Below, piece after piece: positions 36,766-47,378 of a DNA stretch of 64,000 nt (position 1 is the stretch's first letter; each line of letters starts with the position of its first letter). This DNA comes from Streptomyces uncialis (GTDB taxonomy: Bacteria > Actinomycetota > Actinomycetes > Streptomycetales > Streptomycetaceae), in assembly GCF_001905345.1 (NCBI RefSeq), contig NZ_LFBV01000002.1, positions 744,001 through 808,000 on the forward strand, written 5' to 3'. Both the position numbers and the translations under genes were made by a program. The notes beneath the pieces were generated by a model, which saw nothing but the letters and a program-made list of their open reading frames with translations, did no database searches and was not told the origin of the DNA.

Positions 36766-39156
36766 TCAGGGGCGGTCGGCGGCGGTGTGCAGGGCGGGCA
36801 TCGCCGCGTCCGGCCGGGTGCCCCAGGCAGAGGGTGCCTCACCGACGGTGAACGCCAGTTCCCGCAGTCCTCGCAGCTCGCCGGAGGTCAGATACGTACG
36901 GGGATGGTCGGTGCCGTCGGTGCGCACCCGCTGGATGTAGCGCCGGTCGGACGTGGTGCCGGGTGCCCGGAGGGTGAGGCCGCCGCGTGGGTGGTGGCGG
37001 CGGTCGAGGGTGAGGTCGACCCGGTCGAACACCGGTGTGGACAGGCCCCATACGGCGCTGCCCGGCCGGATCGGATACAGCCCCAGCGCGGACAGCACAT
37101 GCCAGGCCGACATGGTGCCGAGGTCGTCGTTGCCGGTCATCCCCGTGGGCGTGTCGGTGTAGAGGGTGAGGGCGGCGTGCACCACGTCGGTGGTGGCCCA
37201 GGGCTTGCCGGTCGACAGATAGGTGTAGGGGGCGATGAGGTCGGGTTCGTTCTGCGGGTTGTACTTGTCCGCGTTGTAGTACTCGTACGGTCCGTCGACC
37301 CAGACCTCCCGGGCCGTGCGGGCGGGGTCGGCGAGCAGCCGGTCGTAGGCGAAGAAGGTGTCGAGACGCGCGTTGGTGGCATCCGGCCCGCCGAGCAGCC
37401 CGATCAGGCCCGGCAGGTCCTGGGGGACGAGCCACTGGTACTGCCAGGCGGTGCCCTCGTGGAAGCCCGAGCCGCGGGCCGGGTCGGCCGGTCCGGTGAA
37501 CGCCCCGTCGCCGTCCCGGGGTCGGAAGAAGCCGGTGTCCGGGTCGAACACCGAGCGGTAGTTGCGGGCGCGGGCCGCGTAGCGGCGGGCGTCGGCGTGG
37601 TGGCCGAGGTCGCGGGCCATCTCGCCCAGGGCCGCGTCGGCGAGCGCGTACTCCAGGGTGGCCGAGCCCCCGTGGTCGTGATCGGAGTCGCCGGGCTTGG
37701 TGTGCGGGCGGCCTTCCAGATGGGGTACGTACCCGCGTTCCAGATAGGCGGCGTTGGCCTCGCGGCCGACGGCCGGTGAGCCGGGCGGCGGTACCCCGTC
37801 GGCGTTGCGGCGCAGCGCGCGGTACGCCCGCTGTTCATGGCCGCGCAGCAGGCCCTGCTGATAGGCGTTGGTGAGGAAGGGGGTGACCGGGTCGCCGGTC
37901 ATGATGTTCGTCTCGACCGTGCCGTAGCCCCATTTGGGCAGCCAGCCGCCCTCCTCGCCCACGCGCAGCACCGACAACGCCATGTCCCGTGACTCGCGGG
38001 GCGCCAGCAGTGCGAGGAGCTGCGCCTGGGTGCGGTAGGTGTCCCACAGGGACCAGTTCTGATAGTAGGTGAAGCCCCGGGCGCGGTGCACCCGTCCGTC
38101 CCAGCCCCGGTAGCGGCCGTCGGTGTCGCTGCCGGTGTTGGGGGCGAGGAAGGACCGGTACAGCGAGGAGTAGAAGGTCCGGCGCAGGGTCCGGTCGCCG
38201 CCGTGGGCGCGGACGTCGTCGAGCCGGTCCTCCCACGCGGCGCGCGCGGCCTGCCGCACCCGGCTGAAGGAACGGCCGCCCTCGGCGCGCAGATTGCGGG
38301 CGGCGCCCCGGGCGTCGACGTAGGACAGGGCGGTGGTGGCCTCGACGGTCCGGTCGCCCCGGGTGTCGAAGCGGACCCAGGCGCCGCTCCGGCCGGTGGT
38401 CGCGGCGGCGCGGGTGCTCCCGTCGGTGACGGTCGCGCCCTGCCAGGTGCCGTACGCGGTGAAGGGCCGGTCGAAGCGGGTGAGGGTGTGGACGGTGTAG
38501 GGCTCGGTGGCCTGGCAGAAGCCGCTGCCGGTGATGCTGGTGCGGATGGTGCGGTCGTCGAGGATCTCGACGGCGCTGGCGCGGTTGCGGTGCAGCGCCT
38601 GGCCCGCGTTGAGCAGGACGTTGGCACGGTCGGTGGCGGGGAAGGTGTAGCGCTGGACGCCGGTGCGGCGGGACGCGGTGAGTTCGGCGCGTACGCCGTT
38701 GCCGAGGCCCACCCGGTAGTAGCCGGGCCCGGCGGCCTCGTCGGTGTGCCGGAAGGGGACGGCGTAGCGGGCGTTGTCGGTGGCCGTGATGTCACCGGTG
38801 GTCGGCAGCACGGGCAGGTCACCGCCGATCCGGCAGCCGACACCGGAGAGATGGACGGCGGAGAAGCCGCGGATACGGGTGTCGGCGTGGTCGTAGCCGG
38901 TGTTGTGCCCGGTGTCCGGTGAGAGCTGGACCATGCCGAACGGCACGGCGGCGCCGGGGTAGGTGTTGCCTTCGTTGGCGGTGCCGATGAACGGGTTCAC
39001 CAGATCGGTGAGCCGCTCGGTCCGGGCGGTGGCGTCGTACGGCGCGACCGCGTCGGCGGCGGGGGCGGCGAGTGCGCCGCCGAGCAGGGCCAGTGCCGTG
39101 ACCGCGCCGGCCGAGCGCGGGTGCGGGCGCCGGGTCCATCGCCGGGTCCATCGCAT
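36766..39156 (-). CDS. Secreted GH92-family alpha-mannosidase
   Basis: A 796-residue exported hydrolase. An N-terminal signal peptide (about 1-39, with repeated RWTRRWTRR before ALALLGGALAAPAADA) precedes the GH92 beta-sandwich (VNPFIGTANEGNTYPGAAVPFGMVQLSPD) and the (alpha/alpha)6 catalytic domain. GFHEGTAWQYQW holds the expected general acid Glu, and NPQNEPDLIAPY and GNDDLGTMSAWHVLSALGLYP are family signatures. GH92 enzymes are Ca2+-dependent inverting exo-alpha-mannosidases acting on mannans and N-glycans. GGAGG precedes ATG 39156; the longer in-frame extension is not needed. Confidence 0.93.
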   Translation of the reverse strand: MRWTRRWTRRPHPRSAGAVTALALLGGALAAPAADAVAPYDATARTERLTDLVNPFIGTANEGNTYPGAAVPFGMVQLSPDTGHNTGYDHADTRIRGFSAVHLSGVGCRIGGDLPVLPTTGDITATDNARYAVPFRHTDEAAGPGYYRVGLGNGVRAELTASRRTGVQRYTFPATDRANVLLNAGQALHRNRASAVEILDDRTIRTSITGSGFCQATEPYTVHTLTRFDRPFTAYGTWQGATVTDGSTRAAATTGRSGAWVRFDTRGDRTVEATTALSYVDARGAARNLRAEGGRSFSRVRQAARAAWEDRLDDVRAHGGDRTLRRTFYSSLYRSFLAPNTGSDTDGRYRGWDGRVHRARGFTYYQNWSLWDTYRTQAQLLALLAPRESRDMALSVLRVGEEGGWLPKWGYGTVETNIMTGDPVTPFLTNAYQQGLLRGHEQRAYRALRRNADGVPPPGSPAVGREANAAYLERGYVPHLEGRPHTKPGDSDHDHGGSATLEYALADAALGEMARDLGHHADARRYAARARNYRSVFDPDTGFFRPRDGDGAFTGPADPARGSGFHEGTAWQYQWLVPQDLPGLIGLLGGPDATNARLDTFFAYDRLLADPARTAREVWVDGPYEYYNADKYNPQNEPDLIAPYTYLSTGKPWATTDVVHAALTLYTDTPTGMTGNDDLGTMSAWHVLSALGLYPIRPGSAVWGLSTPVFDRVDLTLDRRHHPRGGLTLRAPGTTSDRRYIQRVRTDGTDHPRTYLTSGELRGLRELAFTVGEAPSAWGTRPDAAMPALHTAADRP

Positions 39157-39854
39157 GGGGAAGTCCTCCGGGAGGGGGGTGACATCGTCGCCGGGCCGCC
39201 CCGGACGCGGGTGTGACCGGGCGCGGCGGGGGTGGGCGCGCGCCGGGCCGAGGGGGCGTCGGAAGAGGTGCCCGGCGGGGGCGGAGGCGGGGGGCGGAAG
39301 GGGACCGGGCGGGGACGGCATGGTCGGTGCGGCGTGCCGCCCGTGGTGCCCGAGTCGGCCGCGATGTCGGGGAGGCTCATTCTTGGAGCCCCCGGCGGGA
39401 GCGTCAAGGAGCCGGGCGGGGCGCCCGCGCCACTCCCCCGTACGGCCGTCATCACCGGCCCCCGGGCACGGAACGGACTCCCTTGTCCGGCGGAGGGGTT
39501 GGGCGACCGCCGTACGAGGCAACATCCAGGTACCCGGTACGGGTGCCGCTCCCGGTACGTGGACGGCGGGACGGGCGCCGGGCGGCGCCGGGACGCGTCC
39601 GGCGGTGACCGGCCCACCGGTCGGCGGACCGCCGCAGGGCCGACTTCCGGGGTAGCACGCGCGTCCACCCAGGGGACGACTCCCGTAGGTGATCCCTAGG
39701 GGGTCTACTCCATCGGTAGTAGGACGGAATGCGTGCTCAGGTACGACGACGTGGCGGCTCAGGAGAGGGATCGTAGGAACATGACATCCGACCCCCCGCG
39801 GCGCCTGACGCGCCGCACCCCGCGCACGGCCGGCCGCACCCCCGGGAGATCCGC
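39157..39854. other. About 700 bases with no recognised gene; upstream regions of GH92 and EamA genes
   Basis: A divergent intergenic region. Frames crossing it are Arg/Pro/Gly-rich and lack codon bias. Just before the transporter, 39690-39740 is less GC-rich and includes GTAGGTGATCCCTAGGG, probably part of its promoter. No operator could be assigned. Confidence 0.45.
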
Positions 39855-40973
39855 ATGAGCGGCTTCGTGTTCGCGGTGGCGCTCTGCCTCGTCTCCGCGG
39901 TGGCGTACGCGGGCGGGGCGATCGTCCAGGAGCGGGTCGCGGTGTCCACCCCGGGACGTACCGCTGTGCCGGTTCGCCGTCCCCTGTGGTGGGGAGCGGT
40001 CGGGCTGAACGGCCTGGGCGCGGTCCTGCATGTGCTGGCGCTGGCGTACGGACCGCTGAGTCTGGTGCAGCCGCTCGGCGCGCTGACCATAGTGTTCGCG
40101 CTGCCGATGGCCGCGTTCCTGGTGCGCCGGCGGGCGGGTGCCACGGCGTGGCGCGGTGCGTTGATGGCGACGATCGGTCTGGCCGGTCTGCTGTCGCTGA
40201 CGAGCAGCGCGGGCGAGCAGTCGATGAACGGCGCGGAGCGGCTGGTGCTGGCGCTGGTGACCGCGGGCGCGCTGGTGACGCTGACGGTGGCCGCGCAGGC
40301 GGCGCACCGGCATCCGGCGGTGCGCAGTGTGCTGCTGGCGAGCGCGGCGGGTGTCGCGTTCGGCATCGGGTCGGTGTTCACGAAGGCCGTGGCCCTGGAC
40401 TGGACCGAGCAGTCGGCGACGCTCGACATCCCGAGCCTCGCGGTGATCGCCGCGCTGGCCACGGCGGGCATGTTCATGTCCCAGTCGGCGTACCGGGGCG
40501 CCGGTCTGGCGGCCCCGCTGTCGACGGTGACCGTGGTGAATCCGGTGGTCGCCGCGGCCGTGGGGCTCACGCTGCTCGGGGAGAGCTTCCGGTACGGCTC
40601 GGCGGGCACGGTGCTCGCGCTGGGCTGCGGCGTGGTCGCGGCGGGCGGGCTGATCCTGCTGACGACCGAGCGGATCGGGCGTGAGCAGCAGGAGAGCGCG
40701 GCGCTCCTCGGCGAGGCCGTGGAGCTGACGGGCGGCACGGCGGCGGCCGGTGAGGACTCCGCTACGGGGACGGACCGTCCGGTGGTGGCCGACGGGGACG
40801 GTGGGCCGTCCCTGGCGTTCCCGGTGGACGAGCGGGCCGCGATGCCGCATCAGCGCGGCATCCTGGAGCTGCGCCGGGAGCCCGGACGCCGGGGCGCGCA
40901 CCCGGGGCTGCCGTCCGTGCAGGATCTGGCGCACCCGTGTGCGTTCCGGCCGCGCACCCGGGTCAAGTCGTAG
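39855..40973 (+). CDS. DMT/EamA-family transporter with long cytoplasmic tail
   Basis: A 372-residue membrane protein with nine or ten hydrophobic segments in residues 1-280, arranged as two EamA-like halves (GPLSLVQPLGALTIVFALP in the first; VNPVVAAAVGLTLLGESF in the second). The last 90 residues form a hydrophilic tail. The family exports or imports small metabolites; no substrate can be named. GGGAGA precedes ATG 39855. A strong hairpin follows the stop. Confidence 0.85.
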   Translation: MSGFVFAVALCLVSAVAYAGGAIVQERVAVSTPGRTAVPVRRPLWWGAVGLNGLGAVLHVLALAYGPLSLVQPLGALTIVFALPMAAFLVRRRAGATAWRGALMATIGLAGLLSLTSSAGEQSMNGAERLVLALVTAGALVTLTVAAQAAHRHPAVRSVLLASAAGVAFGIGSVFTKAVALDWTEQSATLDIPSLAVIAALATAGMFMSQSAYRGAGLAAPLSTVTVVNPVVAAAVGLTLLGESFRYGSAGTVLALGCGVVAAGGLILLTTERIGREQQESAALLGEAVELTGGTAAAGEDSATGTDRPVVADGDGGPSLAFPVDERAAMPHQRGILELRREPGRRGAHPGLPSVQDLAHPCAFRPRTRVKS

Positions 40974-40981
40974 GGCGGGGT

Positions 40982-41035
40982 ACGGGTGAGGGCCGTTGCC
41001 CGCCGTGTCGACGGCGGGCAACGGCCCTCACCCGT
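40982..41035. terminator. Very strong bidirectional terminator between EamA and rpfD genes
   Basis: Fully paired arms of 24 bases (40982-41005 and 41012-41035) around the six-base loop TGTCGA fill the 73-base gap between two convergent genes. This is the longest perfect hairpin noted in the window. Confidence 0.85.
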
Positions 41036-41046
41036 GTGCCGGTGGG

Positions 41047-42492
<1,446 letters not shown>

Positions 42493-42560
42493 TCAGGATT
42501 GGCAAAACTATGTGCTGCGAACCGGCCAGACAAGAGGGTAACCGGTCGCTTACTCAGCGC

Positions 42561-42592
42561 GCCGGACGTCGATTTGTCCCAGGACGTCCGGC
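42561..42592 (-). terminator. Hairpin downstream of the acetyl-xylan esterase gene
   Basis: Perfect ten-base arms GCCGGACGTC (42561-42570) and GACGTCCGGC (42583-42592) with a 12-base loop, beginning 12 bases past the esterase stop and upstream of rpfD. Confidence 0.6.
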
Positions 42593-42604
42593 ACGCCGCG
42601 CCGG

Positions 42605-43579
42605 TCAGCCGTTCAAGTACTGAGGAAGCCAGCGGAGTTGGACGCCCTTCTGATAAAAGCCCCCGCCCTCATGACCGTTGAAGCGGTAGACCTCCATGGC
42701 ACGCTCACGGCCGGAGTAGGCGTTGAACGCCGCGAACACCGTGGACGGCGGACACGTCTGGTCCTCCAGGGCCGTCGAGAACAGCGCGGGCGCGCGTCCC
42801 CGGGCCGCGAAGTGGACCCCGTCGAAGTAGGACAGCGTCCGGAAGGTCCGGTCCTCATGGCCGCGCCGCGCCTTCAGATAGAAGGCGATCTCACGGTACG
42901 GAAGCTTGTCGGTGAGGGTGGCCCCGCGCGGGAAGTCGCACAGGAACGGCACGTCGGAGACGATGGCGACCAGGTCCGGCACCAGTCCGCCCACGGCGAG
43001 GGTGATGCCGCCGCCCTGGCTCTCCCCGATCGCGGCGACCCGGCCCGCGTCGATCAGCGGATGGGAGCGGGCGGCCTCGACGGCCCGCACCGCGTCGGTG
43101 AAGACCCGCCGGTAGTAGTAGTCGTGCGGGTCCTCGACGCCCCGGGTCATGAAGCCGGGGGCCGAGGGTCCGGAACCGACCGGATCGGCGGTGTCGCCCT
43201 GGGCGTCCGCGTTGCTGCCCTGGCCGCGGGTGTCCATCACGAAGTGCGCGTAGCCCGCGGTCGCCCACAGCAGATGCATGTGCGGCAGCCCGCGGCCGTG
43301 TCCGTAGCCGATGTATTCGACAACGGCCGGAATCGGCTCGGTCGTTCCCGCCGGGAGGACGAGCCAGCCCTTGACGGGGTGCCCGCCGAAGCCCGCGAAC
43401 GTCACATCGAAGACGTCCACACCGGCGAGCGGTACGTCCACCGGGACGAAACGGGCGGCTATGTCGTGCCGGCGGGCCTCCGTGAGGGTCTTCGCCCAGA
43501 ACTCGTCGAAGTCGTCCGGCTCCGGCAGATCGGGACGGTAGGTGCGCAGTTCGTCGAGAGGCAGATCGAAATGAGGCAC
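42605..43579 (-). CDS. Acetyl-xylan esterase / cephalosporin-C deacetylase family (AXE1)
   Basis: A 324-residue alpha/beta hydrolase that removes acetyl groups from xylan or xylo-oligosaccharides; no signal peptide, so it probably acts inside the cell. The N-terminal LPLDELRTYRPDLPEPDDFDEFW is the AXE1 signature, the nucleophile is Ser in IGESQGGG, MDTRGQGS is the oxyanion-region block and the C-terminal His lies in NGHEGGG. GTG 43579 follows AAAAGGGA at a good distance and matches family N-termini; the 337-residue frame begins too early. Confidence 0.92.
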   Translation of the reverse strand: MPHFDLPLDELRTYRPDLPEPDDFDEFWAKTLTEARRHDIAARFVPVDVPLAGVDVFDVTFAGFGGHPVKGWLVLPAGTTEPIPAVVEYIGYGHGRGLPHMHLLWATAGYAHFVMDTRGQGSNADAQGDTADPVGSGPSAPGFMTRGVEDPHDYYYRRVFTDAVRAVEAARSHPLIDAGRVAAIGESQGGGITLAVGGLVPDLVAIVSDVPFLCDFPRGATLTDKLPYREIAFYLKARRGHEDRTFRTLSYFDGVHFAARGRAPALFSTALEDQTCPPSTVFAAFNAYSGRERAMEVYRFNGHEGGGFYQKGVQLRWLPQYLNG

Positions 43580-43678
43580 AGATGATTCCCTTTTCGTACA
43601 AGTGTCGGCACTCCACACTACGTGGGAGCGTGATACTGACGATCACTACCTGCACGTCCGATTCCAGGAGCCACAGGC

Positions 43679-45118
43679 ATGACCACCACAGCTCAGATCG
43701 GTGTCACGGGCCTCGCCGTGATGGGGCGCAATCTGGCCCGCAACTTCGCCCGCAACGGCTACGCCGTCGCCCTGCACAACCGCACCGCCGCGCGTACCCA
43801 CGACCTGGTCGCCGAGTTCGGCGAGGAGGGCGTGTTCGTCCCCACCGAGACCGCCAAGGAGTTCGTCGCCGCGCTGGAACGGCCCCGCCGGCTGGTCGTC
43901 ATGGTGAAGGCCGGGGATCCGACGGACGCGGTGATCCAGGAGTTCGCGCCGCTGCTCGAACCCGGGGACATGATCATCGACGGCGGCAACGCGCATTTCG
44001 CCGACACCCGGCGCCGTGAGCGGGAACTGCGCGAGCAGGGCATCCACTTCGTCGGCGCCGGGGTGTCGGGCGGTGAGGAGGGCGCGCTGCGCGGGCCGAG
44101 CATCATGCCCGGCGGCTCCGAGGAGTCCTACGCGGCGCTCGGCCCGATGCTGGAGAAGATCTCCGCGAAGGCCGAGGACGGGGCGCCCTGTGTCACCCAT
44201 GTCGGTCCGGACGGCGCCGGACACTTCGTGAAGATGGTGCACAACGGCATCGAGTACGCCGATATGCAGCTCATCGCGGAGGCGTACCACCTGCTGCGGG
44301 ACGTCGCCGGGTACTCCCCCGCGCAGATCGCCGACATCTTCCGCACCTGGAACACCGGGCGGCTCGACTCGTATCTCATCGAGATCACCGCCGAGGTGCT
44401 GTCGCACGTCGACGCCGCGACCGGGAAGCCGTTCGTGGACGTCGTCCAGGACCGCGCCGAGCAGAAGGGCACGGGACGCTGGACCGTGCAGATCGCCCTC
44501 GACCTCGGCGTGCCGGTCTCCGGCATCGCGGAGGCGGTGTTCGCCCGCGCCGTCTCGGGCCACGCCGAGCTGCGGGAGGCGTCCCGTGAACTGGCCGGGC
44601 CGTCGGCCCGGCCGCTCGACGATGCCGCGGCCGCGGCCTTCGCCGACCAGGTCGAGCAGGCGCTGTACGCGTCGAAGATCGTGTCGTACACCCAGGGCTT
44701 CCAGCAGATCGCCGCCGGGAGCGAGGAGTACGGGTGGGACATCGATCTGGGCGCGGTCGCCTCGATCTGGCGCGGCGGGTGCATCATCCGGGCCGCGTTC
44801 CTGGACCGTATCCGGGCGGCGTACGACACCCGGCCCGATCTGCCGGGGCTGCTGTCCGACGGGGACTTCGCCCGGGAGATCGGTGAGGCTCAGGACGACT
44901 GGCGGGCGGTGCTGGTCCAGGCGACGCGGCAGGGTGTTCCGGCGCCGGGGTTCTCGGCGGCTCTCGCGTACTACGACGCGTTGCGCTCCGCGCGGCTTCC
45001 GGCGGCGTTGACGCAGGGGCAGCGGGACTTCTTCGGGGCGCACACGTATCGGCGGGTCGACCGTGAGGGGTCGTTCCACACGCTGTGGGGCGGGGATCGG
45101 TCGGAGGTCGAGGCGTAG
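43679..45118 (+). CDS. gnd: 6-phosphogluconate dehydrogenase, decarboxylating
   Basis: A 479-residue enzyme of the oxidative pentose phosphate pathway, converting 6-phosphogluconate to ribulose 5-phosphate and CO2 with reduction of NADP+. The Rossmann start GVTGLAVMGRNLARN and HNRTAART (phosphate-recognising Arg), the catalytic Lys region GAGHFVKMVHNGIEY, and the C-terminal QAQRDFFG-like TQGQRDFFGAHTYRRVD are as expected. GGAG lies nine bases before ATG 43679. The gene is divergent from the esterase. Streptomyces often has two gnd copies; this corresponds in my recollection to SCO0975. Confidence 0.96.
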   Translation: MTTTAQIGVTGLAVMGRNLARNFARNGYAVALHNRTAARTHDLVAEFGEEGVFVPTETAKEFVAALERPRRLVVMVKAGDPTDAVIQEFAPLLEPGDMIIDGGNAHFADTRRRERELREQGIHFVGAGVSGGEEGALRGPSIMPGGSEESYAALGPMLEKISAKAEDGAPCVTHVGPDGAGHFVKMVHNGIEYADMQLIAEAYHLLRDVAGYSPAQIADIFRTWNTGRLDSYLIEITAEVLSHVDAATGKPFVDVVQDRAEQKGTGRWTVQIALDLGVPVSGIAEAVFARAVSGHAELREASRELAGPSARPLDDAAAAAFADQVEQALYASKIVSYTQGFQQIAAGSEEYGWDIDLGAVASIWRGGCIIRAAFLDRIRAAYDTRPDLPGLLSDGDFAREIGEAQDDWRAVLVQATRQGVPAPGFSAALAYYDALRSARLPAALTQGQRDFFGAHTYRRVDREGSFHTLWGGDRSEVEA

Positions 45119-45150
45119 CCCTTGCCGGGCGGGGGGCGGGCACCCTCTGG

Positions 45151-45181
45151 GGTGGCGGTGGGGTGTTGGCCCACCGCCACC
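45151..45181 (+). terminator. gnd terminator hairpin
   Basis: Perfect 12-base arms GGTGGCGGTGGG (45151-45162) and its complement (45170-45181) with a seven-base loop, 33 bases past the gnd stop. Confidence 0.7.
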
Positions 45182-45307
45182 GCTGGTTTCGGGGCGACGT
45201 GGGTGTGGTTCCACTGTGTGCCCGCTTTCCTGGTTCCGGCTCACTCCGATAGCGGAGGCTTCTGAGGCCACGCTAGGGTCACGCCGAAGAATCGGATGAT
45301 GAATCGG

Positions 45308-45343
45308 CCCCCGGTCCAGGCTGCCACCTGTACGGACCGGGGG
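45308..45343. terminator. Second intergenic hairpin after gnd
   Basis: Perfect ten-base arms CCCCCGGTCC (45308-45317) and GGACCGGGGG (45334-45343). It may be a second terminator or part of the leader of the following regulatory operon. Confidence 0.4.
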
Positions 45344-45387
45344 TCCTGCTACTCCGGCGAAAATCCGCGCTATCCGAAAGGACCGCG

Positions 45388-45558
45388 ATGGCTCCCCCGT
45401 CGTACCTCCGGAACGCCTCGGCGCCCCGGCCCGGTCGGGACCGTAGCAACGGGCTCCGGCACCGCGCACCGTCACGTGCCTGGCTTGTCACGCGGGACGG
45501 GGACCCGACGAGCACCATAGGCCGGGGCTCTCCCGTACCGTCCGGCCGGCGGCTGTGA
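45388..45558 (+). CDS. Possible 56-residue leader ORF, uncertain
   Basis: ATG 45388 has AAAGGA six bases upstream, and the frame ends in TGA 45556-45558. The product (MAPPSYLRNASAPRPGRDR...) is basic and low-complexity and resembles no known protein. Its stop overlaps an in-frame GTG (45555) of the next regulator by four bases, which could mean coupling, but the residues that GTG would add to the regulator are not conserved-looking. Either a leader ORF or chance. Confidence 0.25.
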   Translation: MAPPSYLRNASAPRPGRDRSNGLRHRAPSRAWLVTRDGDPTSTIGRGSPVPSGRRL

Positions 45559-45713
45559 CGGGTCAGCCGGTCCAGTGGCGGCCCCGGGACACCTCCCGGA
45601 CGCTGCCCGCCGGGACCAGACCCGTGGGTCGGGAGGTGCGCCGGGTGCCGGGGCCGTCGGCGGGGTCCCGCCCGTCCTCCGCCGGATTTCCCGACAGCAA
45701 GGGTGATGACGCT

Positions 45714-46874
45714 GTGCTGAGCCGATCCTTGGACACCGAAGCGTGCCCGGTGTGCGGGGCGCCCTTGCTGCGCGGCACCGGCGCGGGGCGCCGCAGGAGG
45801 TACTGCGGGACCGCGTGCCGGAGCAAGGCGCAGCGGCTGCGGCAGGCGGGCGGACGGGCCCAGGAGCCGGTCGCCCAGGGTCCGCTCGGACGTCAGCTCG
45901 CCGGTGAGGTGCAGCGGCTCGGGCAGCAGCTGCTGGACGGTGAGCTGGCCGGGGAGGACCTGGCGACGCTGCTGGACCGGGCGTCGGCCGTGCGCAAGGA
46001 GGTGGACCTGTACGTCGCGGCGGCAGTGCAGGACGCCCGGCATCGCGGTGAGAAATGGGAGGAGATCGCGAAGGCCGCGCACATCGCGCCGGACACCGCC
46101 CGGACCCGCTGGCGGGAGGACCGGGTCTGCCGGATGCTGGAGCTGCACGCCAACGACAAGGGTGCCGCTCCCGTCCGGCTGCGGCCCGCGGGGCTCGCCG
46201 GTGAGCCCGAGGGGGACCCGGCGGGCACCGAGGACGGCGGGGACGGCGGCGACACGGCCACCCAGGCGCGCCAGTCGCGGTCCACCGCCTCCCTGGGGCG
46301 GCTCGCGTCGGCCCTGTCCGCGCTGCACACGGCGAGCGGGCTGAGCATCCGGGAGGTCGCGGACTCGACGCGGCTGTCCCCGTCGTACATCTCGCGCATC
46401 CTGTCCGGGGACCGCTATCCGACCTGGGACCTGGTGTGCGCGCTCGCCCTGCTCTTCCATGGGGACCCCGCCGAGCTGCGGGTGCTTTTCGAGGCGGCGC
46501 ACGGTCTGACCGCTCCGCCGCGGCAGTCGGCCCGGCAGGGGATCGCCCGGCTGCACGCGGCACTCAGGGGGCTGCATCTGGCGGCCCGCTCCCCCGGTCC
46601 CCGGGAGATCGCCCGCAGAAGCGGCAACACCGTCAGCGCCTCGATGGCGCAGCACACCCTCGACGGGCTGGACATCCCCGAATGGGAGGTGCTGGCGGCG
46701 CTCGTACGTGCCCTCGGCGGTCGTCCGGCGGACATCAAACCGCTGTGGGAGTCGGTGCATTACGTGTTCCTGATGTGCGACGACCCCCGCGAGGGCACGC
46801 CGGACGCGCCGACCGCCCGGCTGCCCGCCCAGCGCGGCGCGACGGATGGACCGTCGTATGGCCGAAGCGTCTGA
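45714..46874 (+). CDS. Zinc-finger and XRE-type helix-turn-helix regulator
   Basis: A 386-residue probable DNA-binding protein. An N-terminal zinc knuckle (CPVCGAPLLRG, then RRRYCGTACRSKAQR), a sigma-like helix-turn-helix around 110-160 (KWEEIAKAAHIAPDTARTRW), a Gly/Asp linker, and a Cro/XRE domain near 215-265 (LSIREVADSTRLSPSYISRILSGDRYP), followed by a second weak XRE-like region (REIARRSGNTVSASM, about 310-345). GTG 45714 was chosen because AAGGG lies upstream and the knuckle then starts near residue 14. It overlaps the next gene by 17 bases. Confidence 0.7.
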   Translation: MLSRSLDTEACPVCGAPLLRGTGAGRRRRYCGTACRSKAQRLRQAGGRAQEPVAQGPLGRQLAGEVQRLGQQLLDGELAGEDLATLLDRASAVRKEVDLYVAAAVQDARHRGEKWEEIAKAAHIAPDTARTRWREDRVCRMLELHANDKGAAPVRLRPAGLAGEPEGDPAGTEDGGDGGDTATQARQSRSTASLGRLASALSALHTASGLSIREVADSTRLSPSYISRILSGDRYPTWDLVCALALLFHGDPAELRVLFEAAHGLTAPPRQSARQGIARLHAALRGLHLAARSPGPREIARRSGNTVSASMAQHTLDGLDIPEWEVLAALVRALGGRPADIKPLWESVHYVFLMCDDPREGTPDAPTARLPAQRGATDGPSYGRSV

Positions 46875-47352
46875 CGCCCCCCGGTCGGGACCGGCGCGTC
46901 CCGCGTCCGGCGGGGTGAACCGTGAACAGCGCGCGCACGCCACGTCGGTGGCCGCGTACCAGGCGTTCCGGGCGCGGAACCACCGGCCGTACGTGGTGTA
47001 CGCGTCGATCCGGCTGGGTGCGGACGGGATGGCGGAGTCGGTGGTGGCGGAGGTCTTCACCGATCTGGCGATCTCCTGGCGCGCGGCGCTGGCGAGCGCG
47101 GAACCGGCGGCGGTCGCCTGGCAGATCCTCGGCCGTCATGTGGACGACCAGCTCGGTCGCCCCCGGCGGCCGGTGCGGGGGCGGGTCCGGGGTATCGCGG
47201 CGGCGCGTGAGGACGCGCTGCTGCTGCGCAACCGGATGCGGCTCAGCTCCGAACGCGCCGCCGAGGTCATGGGGTTGTCGACGGCGGACTTCCAGGTGCT
47301 GGTGTCCCGGGAGAGGAGGGCGGGTCCCGTCACGGCGTCGGCTCCGGGGTGA
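46858..47352 (+). CDS. Sigma-70-like small protein (ECF-type)
   Basis: A 164-residue protein with the layout of an ECF sigma factor: region-2-like AYQAFRARNHRPYVVYASIRLGADGMAESVVAEVFTDLAISW (shown in part: VVYASIRLG, ESVVAEVFTDL) and region-4-like RLSSERAAEVMGLSTADFQVLVSRERR. Both are diverged from active sigma factors, so it might be a sigma-like regulator and not a promoter-recognising factor. ATG 46858 gives 17 bases of overlap with the previous gene; ATG 46846 is also possible. A DUF574 gene begins 26 bases downstream. Confidence 0.65.
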   Translation: MAEASDAPRSGPARPASGGVNREQRAHATSVAAYQAFRARNHRPYVVYASIRLGADGMAESVVAEVFTDLAISWRAALASAEPAAVAWQILGRHVDDQLGRPRRPVRGRVRGIAAAREDALLLRNRMRLSSERAAEVMGLSTADFQVLVSRERRAGPVTASAPG

Positions 47353-47378
47353 CCAGTTGGTGAAGGCGGCCACCCGCT

